A DNA stretch of 64,000 nt, from NCBI GenBank assembly GCA_963834405.1, contig CAWIBX010000006.1, positions 62,001 to 126,000 on the forward strand. The letters run 5' to 3'. Under the pieces are notes generated by a model, which was not told the origin of the DNA, made no database searches, and saw only the letters and a list, made by a program, of their open reading frames with translations. Below, piece by piece: positions 43,622-51,913 of the stretch. The DNA comes from Bog-473 sp963834405 (GTDB lineage Bacteria; Actinomycetota; Acidimicrobiia; Acidimicrobiales; RAAP-2). A program made the position numbers and the translations under genes. The number at the start of each line of letters is the position of its first letter. The stretch's first letter is position 1.

Positions 43622-45061
43622 TCAGATACCTGATTCAGCGGTCACAGTGCCGGACGCGATGGCTTCCACCAAAGACTGATGGTCACGCTCGTTCTGCTTC
43701 GCGTACGACCGCGCAAAGTCCGCGAGGGCGTGATCGAAGACCTCGCTCGAGCCGAGATAGGCGCCGATAGCCGTGGCGCTCCCAGACCGAGCGTGAGCCC
43801 GAGCCAGTGTCCAGGCGCAGATACTGGCGTAGATCCCCAAGATTTCGGGGCTCATCGTTTCGAATGCGGCGGACGCCTTCCAGTCCCACAGCTGGCGGAC
43901 ATAGAAATCCCGATGGTCGCCGTCTGGGAGCACGAGTCGTTGCCAACCCAGGAAGATGTCGCTCGACGCCTGCATCAATCGCTGCCCCTCGACGACCCTT
44001 TGCCCATGGTTCGACACCCTGCTCTTGGAGGTGAACCGTTCCAGCACTGATTCCTCGGCTTCTTTCACCTGAAGAAAGAGCACATCGTTCGGTGTTTCCC
44101 CGACAAACAGCGCTACCCAGCATCGGGTGCCGACGCTGCCAACGCCGACCACCTTTCGGGCCAAAGCGACGTAGCGATACTGGTTCAGCAGGTGGCGGCG
44201 ATCCGGGGACAGCGTTGCTCGGTAGGAGCGGAGCGCTCCCTCGATCGCCCGTTCGACCTGCTCCGCCTGGTCGGGCTCGCCGTAGACATCCTCCACCGGG
44301 ACGAGCAGCGGAGGGTCGCTCATGAACCGGGGCGTGCCACGGATCACGGTTGTCAACTTGTCCCGGGCCCGCAATCGGTCCTTTGATCGCGCCTTGACGA
44401 CGGCTCGTTGAAAGTTCTTCACGGCGTTCGTCCCAGCTTTCGAACCCCAACGTTCTACAATGGCCGAGACGTCGAGCCGCGCGTACCACGTGTCCAGCTT
44501 CGTCGCACCAGCGAACAACCGGATCGTCTGCCTATATGTGCGAATGCCTTGAAGGACGATGTCACGCACGCGTCGGCTGGGATACCCGAGCTCTCGTCCC
44601 GCGATCTCCAAACTGGCGGCAAGTCTCTTCACATCCCACTCAAACGGCCCGACAGCGGTTTCGTCGAAATCATTGATGTCGAAGACCAGGTCACGCTCGG
44701 GCGATGCAAATCCACCGAAGTTCGACAAATGCGCATCACCGCACAGTTGGACATTCAGTCCAGTGTTCGGACCCGTGGACAAGTCCGATGCCATGGGGAG
44801 TGCGGCTCCTCGGTAAAACGCGAAGGCCGAAGTGGCCATACGGCCGTGCCGTATCGGTATGAGCTCAGGCACCCGCGTCGCCTCTTGGCCAAGCAACAGG
44901 CTCAAAGGGTCAGACGAGCGCGAGCTTGTACTCCAGTCTCCTTGGACTGCCCTGGGGACTCGCCGGCGAGCGGCCTTGCCCTGATCGATCTGCTGCTCCT
45001 GGCTCATCGGCCGAGACCTTCCACTTGCCGGTTTGTTCATCCTGATCGTCCTCGCGTTCAT
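43622..45061 (-). CDS. DUF2252 family protein
   Basis: This 479-residue protein matches DUF2252, a large kinase-like fold family. It has RHGRMATSAFAFYRGAA, LNVQLCGDAHLSNFGGFASP (catalytic-loop-like H-x-x-N), LVFDINDFDETAVGPFEWDV (DFD motif), LARKVVGVGSVGTRCWVAL and AHARSGSATAIGAYLG. The motifs suggest a phosphotransferase; the substrate is unknown. Possible starts are ATG at 45061, 45040 and 45007, and none has an ideal ribosome-binding site. It follows the SHOCT gene at 45193-45588 and precedes the CLC gene. Confidence 0.9.
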   Translation of the reverse strand: MNARTIRMNKPASGRSRPMSQEQQIDQGKAARRRVPRAVQGDWSTSSRSSDPLSLLLGQEATRVPELIPIRHGRMATSAFAFYRGAALPMASDLSTGPNTGLNVQLCGDAHLSNFGGFASPERDLVFDINDFDETAVGPFEWDVKRLAASLEIAGRELGYPSRRVRDIVLQGIRTYRQTIRLFAGATKLDTWYARLDVSAIVERWGSKAGTNAVKNFQRAVVKARSKDRLRARDKLTTVIRGTPRFMSDPPLLVPVEDVYGEPDQAEQVERAIEGALRSYRATLSPDRRHLLNQYRYVALARKVVGVGSVGTRCWVALFVGETPNDVLFLQVKEAEESVLERFTSKSRVSNHGQRVVEGQRLMQASSDIFLGWQRLVLPDGDHRDFYVRQLWDWKASAAFETMSPEILGIYASICAWTLARAHARSGSATAIGAYLGSSEVFDHALADFARSYAKQNERDHQSLVEAIASGTVTAESGI

Positions 45062-45192
45062 AACGGCTCCGAGGATCGGCGCACGCTTCGAAGCTGACGC
45101 CCAGGCAAGGCTTTCCGCTCATCCCATCCCGGGCCGGGTTCGCGCCTTCATTACGCGTGTCTCATTCGAGAGGCCGGGCCAGGCTTCGGTTG

Positions 45193-45588
45193 TCAGGCCA
45201 ACGCCTTGGCCTTTTGGGCCTGGTATTCCTCCTCGGTGATGACTCCCTGATCGCGGAGTTGGGCCAACTTGGCCAGCTCGTCCGCTGAGCTGGTTCCCGA
45301 TCCCGCGACATCCCGGACATACGCGTCAAATTCCTGCTGTTGTTGCCGCGCATCCCCTGCGGCTCTTTCCTGCATCTTGCCGCCCCGGGCGATCAGGTAG
45401 ATGAGAACGCCAATCAGAGGCAAGAAGATGACGAGCAATACCCACAGAGCCTTGGCGAATCCCCCGATGTCGCGGCTCCGGAATATGTCGCCAAAGACGA
45501 CGAAGAGGAGCCAAATCCAGACCACGAACCCGAAGAACAAGAGCATTGTCCAAAAGAGGCTGAGAAGTGGATACGTATAGGCGACCAT
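45193..45588 (-). CDS. Membrane protein with PLDc_N-like spans and SHOCT domain
   Basis: This 131-residue protein has two membrane spans (MVAYTYPLLSLFWTMLLFFG, LWVLLVIFLPLIGVLIYLIA), a linker and a C-terminal SHOCT motif (LAKLAQLRDQGVITEEEYQA). SHOCT tails mediate oligomerisation. It is a paralogue of the 73-aa protein at 37242 with the same promoter architecture. GGAGG precedes the ATG. It is the first gene of the minus-strand unit that continues with DUF2252, CLC, K+ channel, BrkB and epoxide hydrolase. Confidence 0.88.
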   Translation of the reverse strand: MVAYTYPLLSLFWTMLLFFGFVVWIWLLFVVFGDIFRSRDIGGFAKALWVLLVIFLPLIGVLIYLIARGGKMQERAAGDARQQQQEFDAYVRDVAGSGTSSADELAKLAQLRDQGVITEEEYQAQKAKALA

Positions 45589-45628
45589 TCATCCTCCCAA
45601 GCGACCAATGCGGTGCAGAACAAATCTC

Positions 45629-45675
45629 AGTATGTCGGTCCTTTCCGTAGGGGTCATCACCCCGTGAGGGGTGAT
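45629..45675 (-). promoter_or_regulatory. Regulatory site 2: perfect palindrome plus -10 box
   Basis: ATCACCCC-GTGA-GGGGTGAT (45656-45675) is a perfect 8-4-8 palindrome. On the minus strand GAC follows and CATACT (45629-45634) lies 21 nt downstream. The start codon of the SHOCT gene is 68 nt from the palindrome, the same distance as at site 1. It probably drives the six-gene minus-strand unit ending in the epoxide hydrolase. Confidence 0.8.
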
Positions 45676-45732
45676 TCAGCGAGCAGTGCGCAGCCCGGTT
45701 TGAAGAGACGGGCGCTCGATCCTCCGGACGGC

Positions 45733-48315
45733 TCAGAGAAGACCAGCCGCCCTGGCGCGGGCCACGGCATCGGACCGGGACGACGCATCCAGTTTGCGGT
45801 AGACGCTCTTGAGATGGGATTTGAGCGTGTTCATCGAGATGAAAAGCTCGCCCGCGATCTCTCGGGTGCTGAGACGGGTCTGCAGGTAGCGAAGCACCCC
45901 CTGCTCACGAGCGCTCAGTTCGCTGTCTCCCGACGGCGGGCTGACCGCGCCATGGGCCGCTATGCGGTCCGCGACGGTCACAAGGGTATCTGCGTAGTCG
46001 TCGGCGGGTGAGTGCCTTAGGAGGGCAACCAAATCGTCACGAAGGCCAGGTGATCCGTCCAACACAGAGAGGACGAAGCCCTGTGGGCGCCCGAGCTCGA
46101 CAAGTCGCCGCAGATCGTCGTCGTAGCGGAGCCCCATGTGGCGGCGAACGTCGGCCCGGAGAGCGGTCAGCTCGATCGTAAGGCCCACACCAAGAGCCGT
46201 ACTCTCAAACCCGTTCATGATGAAGTCTGCACGATCAGCCTGCCCCAGCGCGAGCAAGGTACGTGCCTCGAGGAGACGCTGGGACGGCGAGCGCGGGAGC
46301 GCCCGGGCCAATTCGAGCGCTCGTGCCGATTCACCGAGGTCGATGTCTATCCTGGCTTCAAGCATTTCCGCGTGCTGGACCAGAGGAGAATGGGATCCAG
46401 CCGGCAGGACCGTTCTCGCCCGTTCGAGAATGCCCAGACCCTCGACGAGCTCGCCCCGAGCACGAAACAGACGTGCCCTCTCGATGAGCGCGAGCAGCTC
46501 GAACGGAGGTCGGATCCTCTCACTGCGCCGAAGCGCTTCTTCGATCAATCGCTCTCCTTCGTTCAATTCACCCGCCTCTAGGCTGAGCGCACCGAGCGTC
46601 AGAACGGCATCAAAGAGGCCAACGTGGTGTTCGACGCCTCGTGCATGTGCGGCTTCGATCGCAGCGCTCGCGGCGATTCGCGCCTGTCGTAGCTGACCGA
46701 GGTCGAAGAAGGCTCCAGACCTGATCCCAAGTAGCACCGTACTTGTAACTGGGTCGGCATGGCCGAGGGCGAGGTCACAGGTGGCCATGCAGGAGACCGG
46801 GTCCCCTTTGTAGAGATGGGCCCGCGACGAGAGGACCGGGAACTGGTCGAGGACGAAGTCTGTGCCCGGTGTCATACGCGAGAAGACGTTCTGCTCGAAA
46901 GCGAGAACTGGATCGGGTTCGCCGCGCATGCCGTGCCACTGCGCGTCGACCCCAGCCAATCTGACGTCGAAATCGGCGTCCGGGTCGCCCGCCGTGCTCG
47001 ACGCTTGGGTCAGCCACCAACCCTGCTCCTCGACCCTGCCCGCGAGCCCGAGCGCAAGGGCGTAATCGACCATACGAGCACGGTGAGCCCTGATGTCCTC
47101 GTCAGAAAGGCTCCCCAACCATGTGCCAGCATTTGAACCTGGGCCGGGAAACCATTCGTGCCCCAAGTGATCGTGCAAAATTTCGAAGGCTCGGTCGAGT
47201 TCACGGGCTTGCACGAATTGATCCACGGCTGACGCGTACGACCCCGTCTTCTCGTACCACGTACCAGCACGCGAGTGCAGAGCCTTGGCTCGAGCCGGTT
47301 CTTCGGCCTCCAGTTGGGCGCGTAGAAGCTCTCGAAAGAGCTGGTGGTAGCGGTAGTGGGGTGGATTCCCTCCCATCGGGACGAGAAAGAGTCCCGCGCT
47401 CATCGCTTGGCGCAAAAGGTGGGCGCCGTGCTCGTCACCGAAGAGAGCGTTCGCCAATTCCAGGTCGAACTCCTCGACGACCGAGGTTGCATACAAGAAT
47501 TCCGCCATTTCTGCAGACTGCTGGTTGAGCACTTCTTCGATGAGGAAGTCGGCCACCACGTGCTCCGTTCCATCAAGGCGTGTGATGAACGAGGACGGAT
47601 TGTTGGAGTCGTGCAGCAGTGAAAGCGCTGCCAACTGGACTCCGGCCATCCACCCTTCGGTCCTTGTGGCCAAGATATGCACGTCGCCGCGGGAAAGATC
47701 GACGCCGTACTGGCGCATGAAGGAGCTGATGTCCTCTTCTTCCATGCGGAGGTCAGCGTCCCTGATCTCAGCCAGTTGCCCCCGGGCCCGCCACCGTTGG
47801 ATCGGCAGAACGGGATCGACACGGGTCCCGAAGACAACATGCGTAGTCGCAGGGAGTCGCTCGACAAAAGTGACGAGCCCCCCGAGATCGGAGGGAGCGA
47901 CGTCGTGCAGGTCATCGAGGATGAGCCACGTTGAGCCAGACCACAGAGCCATCTCGTTGACCAGCGCGGCCACGACGTCTCCGATGTCGTCTGGACCCTC
48001 GGCGAGCAGGTCGAGCGCATCCGAGGCGCCTCCTGGCTCGACCCCGGCGAGCGCAGATGCAACCGACGTCCAGAAACGGAGCTCGTCATGATCCCAGCGA
48101 TCGCACGAGAGCCAGGCACAGCGAGCTTCCGGTCGCTCTGCGACCCAGGACGACAGCAGGACGGTTTTTCCCACGCCCGGGCTGCCCGCCACCAACGTGC
48201 AGGGGAACTGCATGGCCACATTCAGCCGACTGAGAAGCTTGGGTCTTCGGATCATGGTGTGCGGCAAGGGAGGTCGGATGAACTTCGTCACGGCCGGGCT
48301 GGTGCCGATCACCAA
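45733..48315 (-). CDS. MalT/LAL-type LuxR transcriptional regulator
   Basis: This 860-residue protein has an N-terminal STAND NTPase with Walker A GSPGVGKT (44-51) and a Walker B-like WLILDDLHDV near 133. A long helical repeat region with TPR-like units follows, then a C-terminal LuxR helix-turn-helix (LSAREQGVLRYLQTRLSTRE, ISMNTLKSHLKSVYRKL). MalT-type proteins bind an inducer and ATP, oligomerise and activate promoters by contacting sites upstream of -35. It lies in the centre of four promoters that share one palindrome and is their obvious candidate activator (inference). It is divergent from the 71-aa gene; site 3 lies between them. Confidence 0.93.
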   Translation of the reverse strand: MVIGTSPAVTKFIRPPLPHTMIRRPKLLSRLNVAMQFPCTLVAGSPGVGKTVLLSSWVAERPEARCAWLSCDRWDHDELRFWTSVASALAGVEPGGASDALDLLAEGPDDIGDVVAALVNEMALWSGSTWLILDDLHDVAPSDLGGLVTFVERLPATTHVVFGTRVDPVLPIQRWRARGQLAEIRDADLRMEEEDISSFMRQYGVDLSRGDVHILATRTEGWMAGVQLAALSLLHDSNNPSSFITRLDGTEHVVADFLIEEVLNQQSAEMAEFLYATSVVEEFDLELANALFGDEHGAHLLRQAMSAGLFLVPMGGNPPHYRYHQLFRELLRAQLEAEEPARAKALHSRAGTWYEKTGSYASAVDQFVQARELDRAFEILHDHLGHEWFPGPGSNAGTWLGSLSDEDIRAHRARMVDYALALGLAGRVEEQGWWLTQASSTAGDPDADFDVRLAGVDAQWHGMRGEPDPVLAFEQNVFSRMTPGTDFVLDQFPVLSSRAHLYKGDPVSCMATCDLALGHADPVTSTVLLGIRSGAFFDLGQLRQARIAASAAIEAAHARGVEHHVGLFDAVLTLGALSLEAGELNEGERLIEEALRRSERIRPPFELLALIERARLFRARGELVEGLGILERARTVLPAGSHSPLVQHAEMLEARIDIDLGESARALELARALPRSPSQRLLEARTLLALGQADRADFIMNGFESTALGVGLTIELTALRADVRRHMGLRYDDDLRRLVELGRPQGFVLSVLDGSPGLRDDLVALLRHSPADDYADTLVTVADRIAAHGAVSPPSGDSELSAREQGVLRYLQTRLSTREIAGELFISMNTLKSHLKSVYRKLDASSRSDAVARARAAGLL

Positions 48316-48341
48316 GCCCAGAGTACCAAACAGATCTCCGA

Positions 48342-48388
48342 ATCACCCGGCTGAGGGTGACGACTTGGGCTGCGCCGCAGATCACAAT
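48342..48388 (+). promoter_or_regulatory. Regulatory site 3: palindrome plus -10 box
   Basis: ATCACCCG-GCTG-AGGGTGAC (48342-48361) is a weaker version of the palindrome, with arms ATCACCC and GGGTGAC. In plus orientation it is followed by GAC and by CACAAT (48383-48388) after 21 nt. The ATG of the 71-aa gene is ten bases further, so the transcript would be nearly leaderless. The spacing on the other strand does not fit, so it should serve the rightward gene and not the regulator. Confidence 0.65.
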
Positions 48389-48398
48389 TCCAGGACGA

Positions 48399-48614
48399 AT
48401 GGAACCAACCACCTACGTGATTACCTTCAGGGGCGAGGCCGGCCGCGCCTTGTCGGCAGCGTTCGATGACCTCGATGTCTCAACCAAGGAGGGTTTGACC
48501 ACCCTGCGGGCGACCGTCCCGGACCAAGCCGCGCTGCACGGGGTGATCGAACGGATCCGGGCTCTCGGACTCGAACTCGTCGCCGTGCGGACGGCGGAAA
48601 ATGATGAGGTATGA
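48399..48614 (+). CDS. Small ACT-like protein
   Basis: This 71-residue protein, YVITFRGEAGRALSAAFDDL ... PDQAALHGVIERIRALGLEL, matches a widespread small actinobacterial family with a beta-alpha-beta-beta-alpha pattern like an ACT or ferredoxin-like domain. Members often accompany SulP transporters or stress genes; their function is unknown. The ATG at 48399 begins where the family begins. It is preceded by site 3 and followed 322 nt later by the SulP gene. Confidence 0.72.
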   Translation: MEPTTYVITFRGEAGRALSAAFDDLDVSTKEGLTTLRATVPDQAALHGVIERIRALGLELVAVRTAENDEV

Positions 48615-48936
48615 ACCAATCGTCTTTCATTATGGGCTCTGAAGTGCTGCGTGATGAGCTCTCGGACGCACCATCAACGTCGGGATGATGGCCTGCCCAT
48701 AAATGACATCGACGCAGCAGGGACCTTATGGCTGACAAGGAGCATGAGGTTCTCCTGGCGACGGTCCGCAGCTAGTTCTCCAGGGTGCGATCGGTGAGGC
48801 AACTGGTCGAGTTCGCCCATGGCGAGCTTCTCAGTGCCAGGTGGAACGGCAACGGACGACGGAGACGGACGCGACCACACAGCCGCACCGTTTGCTTGAG
48901 CCTTCCACCCATTTGCGCACATCAAGAGGCCCGGCG
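48615..48936. other. Interval with no recognisable gene
   Basis: I see only short frames on both strands and no convincing family match between the small ACT-like gene and the SulP gene. ATCAACG-TCG-GGATGAT near 48672 faintly recalls the shared palindrome, but the -10 spacing is not conserved. Confidence 0.5.
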
Positions 48937-50184
48937 ATGAGGCACACACTCTCCGCCACGTTCCCGATCGTCGAGCAGATACGCAGCGGCCCTTCTCGCC
49001 TTATGGTCCGAGATCTGACCGCTGGGATCACTGTGGCGGCAGTCTTGGTTCCCCAGGGCATGGCGTACGCCGAGCTGGCTGGTCTGCCCCCAGTCAACGG
49101 ACTGTACGCGAGCTTCGTACCGCTGCTGGCCTACGCATTGTTGGGCTCTTCCCGACAACTGGCCCTCGGACCGACAGCGACCGTTGCCGTCTTGACGGCG
49201 ACGGTGATCGCGCCTCTGAGCAACGGGAGCGCGAGCCAGGCGCTCGCTTTGGGAGGGACGCTCGCCCTGCTTGTCGGTGGCGTCTGTGTCCTTGGAGGTC
49301 TGCTACGCGGCGGGTTCGTGGTGAATTTCTTGTCGCAACCGGTTCTTTCGGGCTACGTCACCGGGGCGGCGCTGGTGATCGTGGCCAGTCAGTTGGGAAA
49401 AATCCTTGGCTACGGCGTCAGCGGGGACACGTTCTTCCAGCTCATTGCCCACGCGATCACCAACCTGGGCAAGATCCAGGGACTGACAGTGCTTGTTGCT
49501 GCATTGTCAGCCGTTTCGTTGGTGCTCTTGCGTCGGTTCGCACCGCGCTGGCCTGGGGCGCTGATTGTCGTTGCGCTGGCCATCACAGCCGCCAGCTTGT
49601 TCGACCTGTCCGCCCACGGAGTTGCTGTGACCGGCACGGTTCCGAGCGGGCTCCCTTCGTTGACTGTCCCCAAAGTCGGGATCCACGACCTTGGCAGCCT
49701 CGCCTTCAGCTCCTTGGGGGTCGCCCTGGTGTGCTACGTCGAATCGATCGCCGTTGCCAAGGCGATGGCAGACCGACGGGGTTACGAGGTAGACCCGAAC
49801 CGAGAGCTTGTCGCGATCGGGGTGGCCAATCTGGGAGCGGGACTCTTTCAGGCGTTTTCGGTCAACGGCAGCTTCTCCCGCACAGCTTCCGCGAGCGACG
49901 CCGGTGCACGAACGCAACTCAGCGGGGTCGTAGCGGCTGTGGTCGTCGGACTCACCTTGCTCTTCTTGACACCGCTGTTCAAGGACCTGCCGGCGGCGAC
50001 CCTCGGAGCAGTTGTGATCGTCGCAGTCAGCGGACTCTTCGACATTTCCGGCTTGCGACGGACGTGGCAGATTCGACGCGAAGACTTCGTCATGGGGCTC
50101 ATTGCGCTCGTCGGCGTGCTGGCCTTTGGTGTCCTCGAGGGCCTGCTCATCGCCGTGGGAGTCTCGCTGGTTGCTCTCGTCTAG
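48937..50184 (+). CDS. SulP-family anion transporter, membrane domain (ends at an in-frame amber codon)
   Basis: The frame of 415 residues from ATG 48937 has the SulP signature LTAGITVAAVLVPQGMAYAE, followed by PPVNGLYASFVPLLAYALLG and about eleven further spans to LLIAVGVSLVALV. There it meets TAG at 50182-50184. The same frame continues with HATLPHRAVLGYVPDDDSF and a complete STAS domain to 50646. In normal SulP proteins this junction is continuous. A single nonsense change therefore splits the protein, or the two parts now work separately. The family imports sulfate, bicarbonate or other anions. Confidence 0.88.
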   Translation: MRHTLSATFPIVEQIRSGPSRLMVRDLTAGITVAAVLVPQGMAYAELAGLPPVNGLYASFVPLLAYALLGSSRQLALGPTATVAVLTATVIAPLSNGSASQALALGGTLALLVGGVCVLGGLLRGGFVVNFLSQPVLSGYVTGAALVIVASQLGKILGYGVSGDTFFQLIAHAITNLGKIQGLTVLVAALSAVSLVLLRRFAPRWPGALIVVALAITAASLFDLSAHGVAVTGTVPSGLPSLTVPKVGIHDLGSLAFSSLGVALVCYVESIAVAKAMADRRGYEVDPNRELVAIGVANLGAGLFQAFSVNGSFSRTASASDAGARTQLSGVVAAVVVGLTLLFLTPLFKDLPAATLGAVVIVAVSGLFDISGLRRTWQIRREDFVMGLIALVGVLAFGVLEGLLIAVGVSLVALV

Positions 50185-50646
50185 CACGCGACCCTGCCGC
50201 ATCGCGCGGTGCTCGGGTATGTCCCCGACGATGACTCGTTTCGAGACATCGAGCGTTCTGACGGGGTCGTCACAATTCCGGGAGTCATCGTCTACCGGTT
50301 CGACGCGCCGTTGTTCTTCGCCAATTGCCGCCGGCTTCGCGACGACGTCCTGGAGCTCGTCCGAGCCTCGCCGGACCCGGTCGAGATGGTTGTACTGGAC
50401 GCCGGGGCCATCACCTTCCTCGACACGACGGCATCGTCGGTTCTTCTGCAACTCCTTGAACGGCTCGTCCAGCTCAACGTCCGGCTCGTCGTCGCCCGGG
50501 CCCATAGTCAAGTGCGTGACGTCGTGGTCGCATCTGGGGTTGCCGCCGAGTTGGGGCCTACCGGGATGGTGCCCACGGTGCGAGCTGCCTTGGAGTCTCG
50601 GCATCACCGGGGTGATCCTGCCGAGCGCCCCGATGAACCCCATTAG
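50185..50646 (+). pseudogene. STAS domain of the SulP transporter, separated by an amber codon
   Basis: In the same frame as the membrane part, this segment reads PGVIVYRFDAPLFFANCRRL and DPVEMVVLDAGAITFLDTTA, the conserved STAS region with the phospho-acceptor-like Thr position. It ends at 50646. A GTG at 50209 could restart translation but no ribosome-binding site is obvious. A short palindrome ATCACC-GG-GGTGAT at 50603-50616 lies inside the coding sequence. Confidence 0.82.
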
Positions 50647-50757
50647 ATCGGCTACCGAGCTCACGGCTGCGTGCGCTTCGGGCAACCGGCCACACCGTGC
50701 GACGTCACGACACCGGAAGCCGAGGGCTCATGCAGCTGTGGCTCGGCGTCCTTCTGA

Positions 50758-50804
50758 ATCACCCCTTGCGGGGTGATGACCTCACAACACGGGAGCCGCA
50801 TACT
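50758..50804 (+). promoter_or_regulatory. Regulatory site 4: perfect palindrome plus -10 box
   Basis: ATCACCCC-TTGC-GGGGTGAT (50758-50777) is a perfect 8-4-8 palindrome followed by GAC and, after 21 nt, by CATACT (50799-50804). The next recognised gene, DUF6325 at 50950, starts 145 nt downstream. A 31-codon frame from 50838 lies in that leader but has no further support. The 50647-50949 interval holds nothing else I can identify. Confidence 0.78.
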
Positions 50805-50949
50805 GAGAGAGCCTTTTCCAAGCTCAGATGCACAGCAATGAGGCATTGGACCGTGAGCTTACGGACAAGCGCGAGCACGACCGATCCGAACGGACCTGGC
50901 CAACCTCTTCCACCGAGCCGAATCGTAGAGTGAGAAACGGAGACAGACC

Positions 50950-51402
50950 ATGGCTGACAATGAGTTGGACGAACTGGGGCCGGTCGATTACCTGGTGGTC
51001 GAGTTCCCACCCGGCCAGTCCCACTTCACCGGAGAGATGGCGACTGAATTGGCCAAGTTGGTCGACGCCGGAACTGTCCGCCTACTGGACCTCCTGATCG
51101 TAGCGAAAGACGAGGATGGGGAAATCGAAGGCATGGAGATCGAGGACCTGGACAATCTCGACGAACTGCGCAGAGCCGAAACGCAGCTGGCCGACTTGCT
51201 GGCTGCAGACGACATCGTTCATCTCGCGGCCGCCATGAAGCCAGGGACGGTGGCGGGTGTGCTCGTCTGGGAGAACAGCTGGGCCGCGCCGTTTGCCTCG
51301 GCGGCCCGTCGCTCCGGCGGTCAGCTCATAGCCAACGGACGGATTCCGATCCAAGCGATCCTCGCCGCATTGGAGGCGGACGAGGTAACCCAAGGAGGTT
51401 GA
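50950..51402 (+). CDS. DUF6325 family protein
   Basis: This 150-residue protein begins with DELGPVDYLVVEFPPGQSHF and continues VRLLDLLIVAKDEDGEIEGM, then GTVAGVLVWENSWAAPFASA. It belongs to the DUF6325/DUF1269-like group of small proteins with a ferredoxin-like fold. It is acidic in the centre and has no membrane span. It is followed after 1 nt by a 59-aa basic protein and then by a SHOCT protein, a common actinobacterial trio. Site 4 lies upstream. Confidence 0.85.
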   Translation: MADNELDELGPVDYLVVEFPPGQSHFTGEMATELAKLVDAGTVRLLDLLIVAKDEDGEIEGMEIEDLDNLDELRRAETQLADLLAADDIVHLAAAMKPGTVAGVLVWENSWAAPFASAARRSGGQLIANGRIPIQAILAALEADEVTQGG

Positions 51403-51403
51403 C

Positions 51404-51583
51404 ATGCCACTACGACCAGCTCGCGCCGCCCGCAGAGGTGTCATCGGCGCTCCCGTTGCCCGCACGGCAGCAGTGGTAGGGACTGCAGCCGTCGTCGCCC
51501 ACGGCGTAGAGCGCCGGCACGACCGTCGCGAAGACCGACGGGACGACCGCCAAGACCGGAGGGAAGATCGTCGCGAGCGCTGA
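51404..51583 (+). CDS. 59-residue protein with basic/acidic C-terminal repeat
   Basis: ATG 51404 follows AAGGAGGT with ideal spacing. The protein starts MPLRPARAARRGVIGAPVAR, has a short hydrophobic stretch (TAAVVGTAAVVAHGV) and ends in RRxD-type repeats (HDRREDRRDDRQDRREDRRE). One membrane span with a charged tail is possible. It is the middle gene of the DUF6325 - small protein - SHOCT trio. No function is known. Confidence 0.7.
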   Translation: MPLRPARAARRGVIGAPVARTAAVVGTAAVVAHGVERRHDRREDRRDDRQDRREDRRER

Positions 51584-51619
51584 CGAATAGATCGAACGAA
51601 AGAGGCAGGAGGTAACAAC

Positions 51620-51877
51620 GTGGGAATGGTGCGCCGGAGGACCCGCCGCCGAACCATGATGGTCGCCGGGGGTATGGCTTATGCAGCAGGGAGAAACCGC
51701 GCCCCCCAAGAGGAGGGTTTTCAAGATGAGGCGGCCTACGGCGAGCCGCCGGCGCCGCCGCCGCCGGCACCGAGCGCCGACGATGCAGCGGGCGAACTGG
51801 AGCGTCTGGCCTCCTTGCGTCAATCGGGTGCCCTCTCCGATGAGGAATTTGCCGCCGCCAATCAAGATGGTCTTTGA
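51620..51877 (+). CDS. Short SHOCT-domain protein
   Basis: GTG 51620 lies 7 nt after AGGAGG. The 85-residue protein has a basic N-terminus (VRRRTRRRTMMVAGGMAYAA), a proline-rich linker (PPAPPPPAPSADD) and a C-terminal SHOCT motif ELERLASLRQSGALSDEEFA. The usual last residues (AAKxKLL) are replaced by AANQDGL, possibly from a small late frameshift. It is a third SHOCT-related protein in the regulon. Confidence 0.75.
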   Translation: MGMVRRRTRRRTMMVAGGMAYAAGRNRAPQEEGFQDEAAYGEPPAPPPPAPSADDAAGELERLASLRQSGALSDEEFAAANQDGL

Positions 51878-51913
51878 CAACCAACGCGAGCTCTTCTAGG
51901 GGTGTGACGATCG

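Noticed and set aside
50603..50616. ATCACC-GG-GGTGAT as a fifth operator
   Set aside because: It has 6-bp arms, a 2-bp spacer, lies inside the STAS coding sequence and has no -10 box at the conserved distance.
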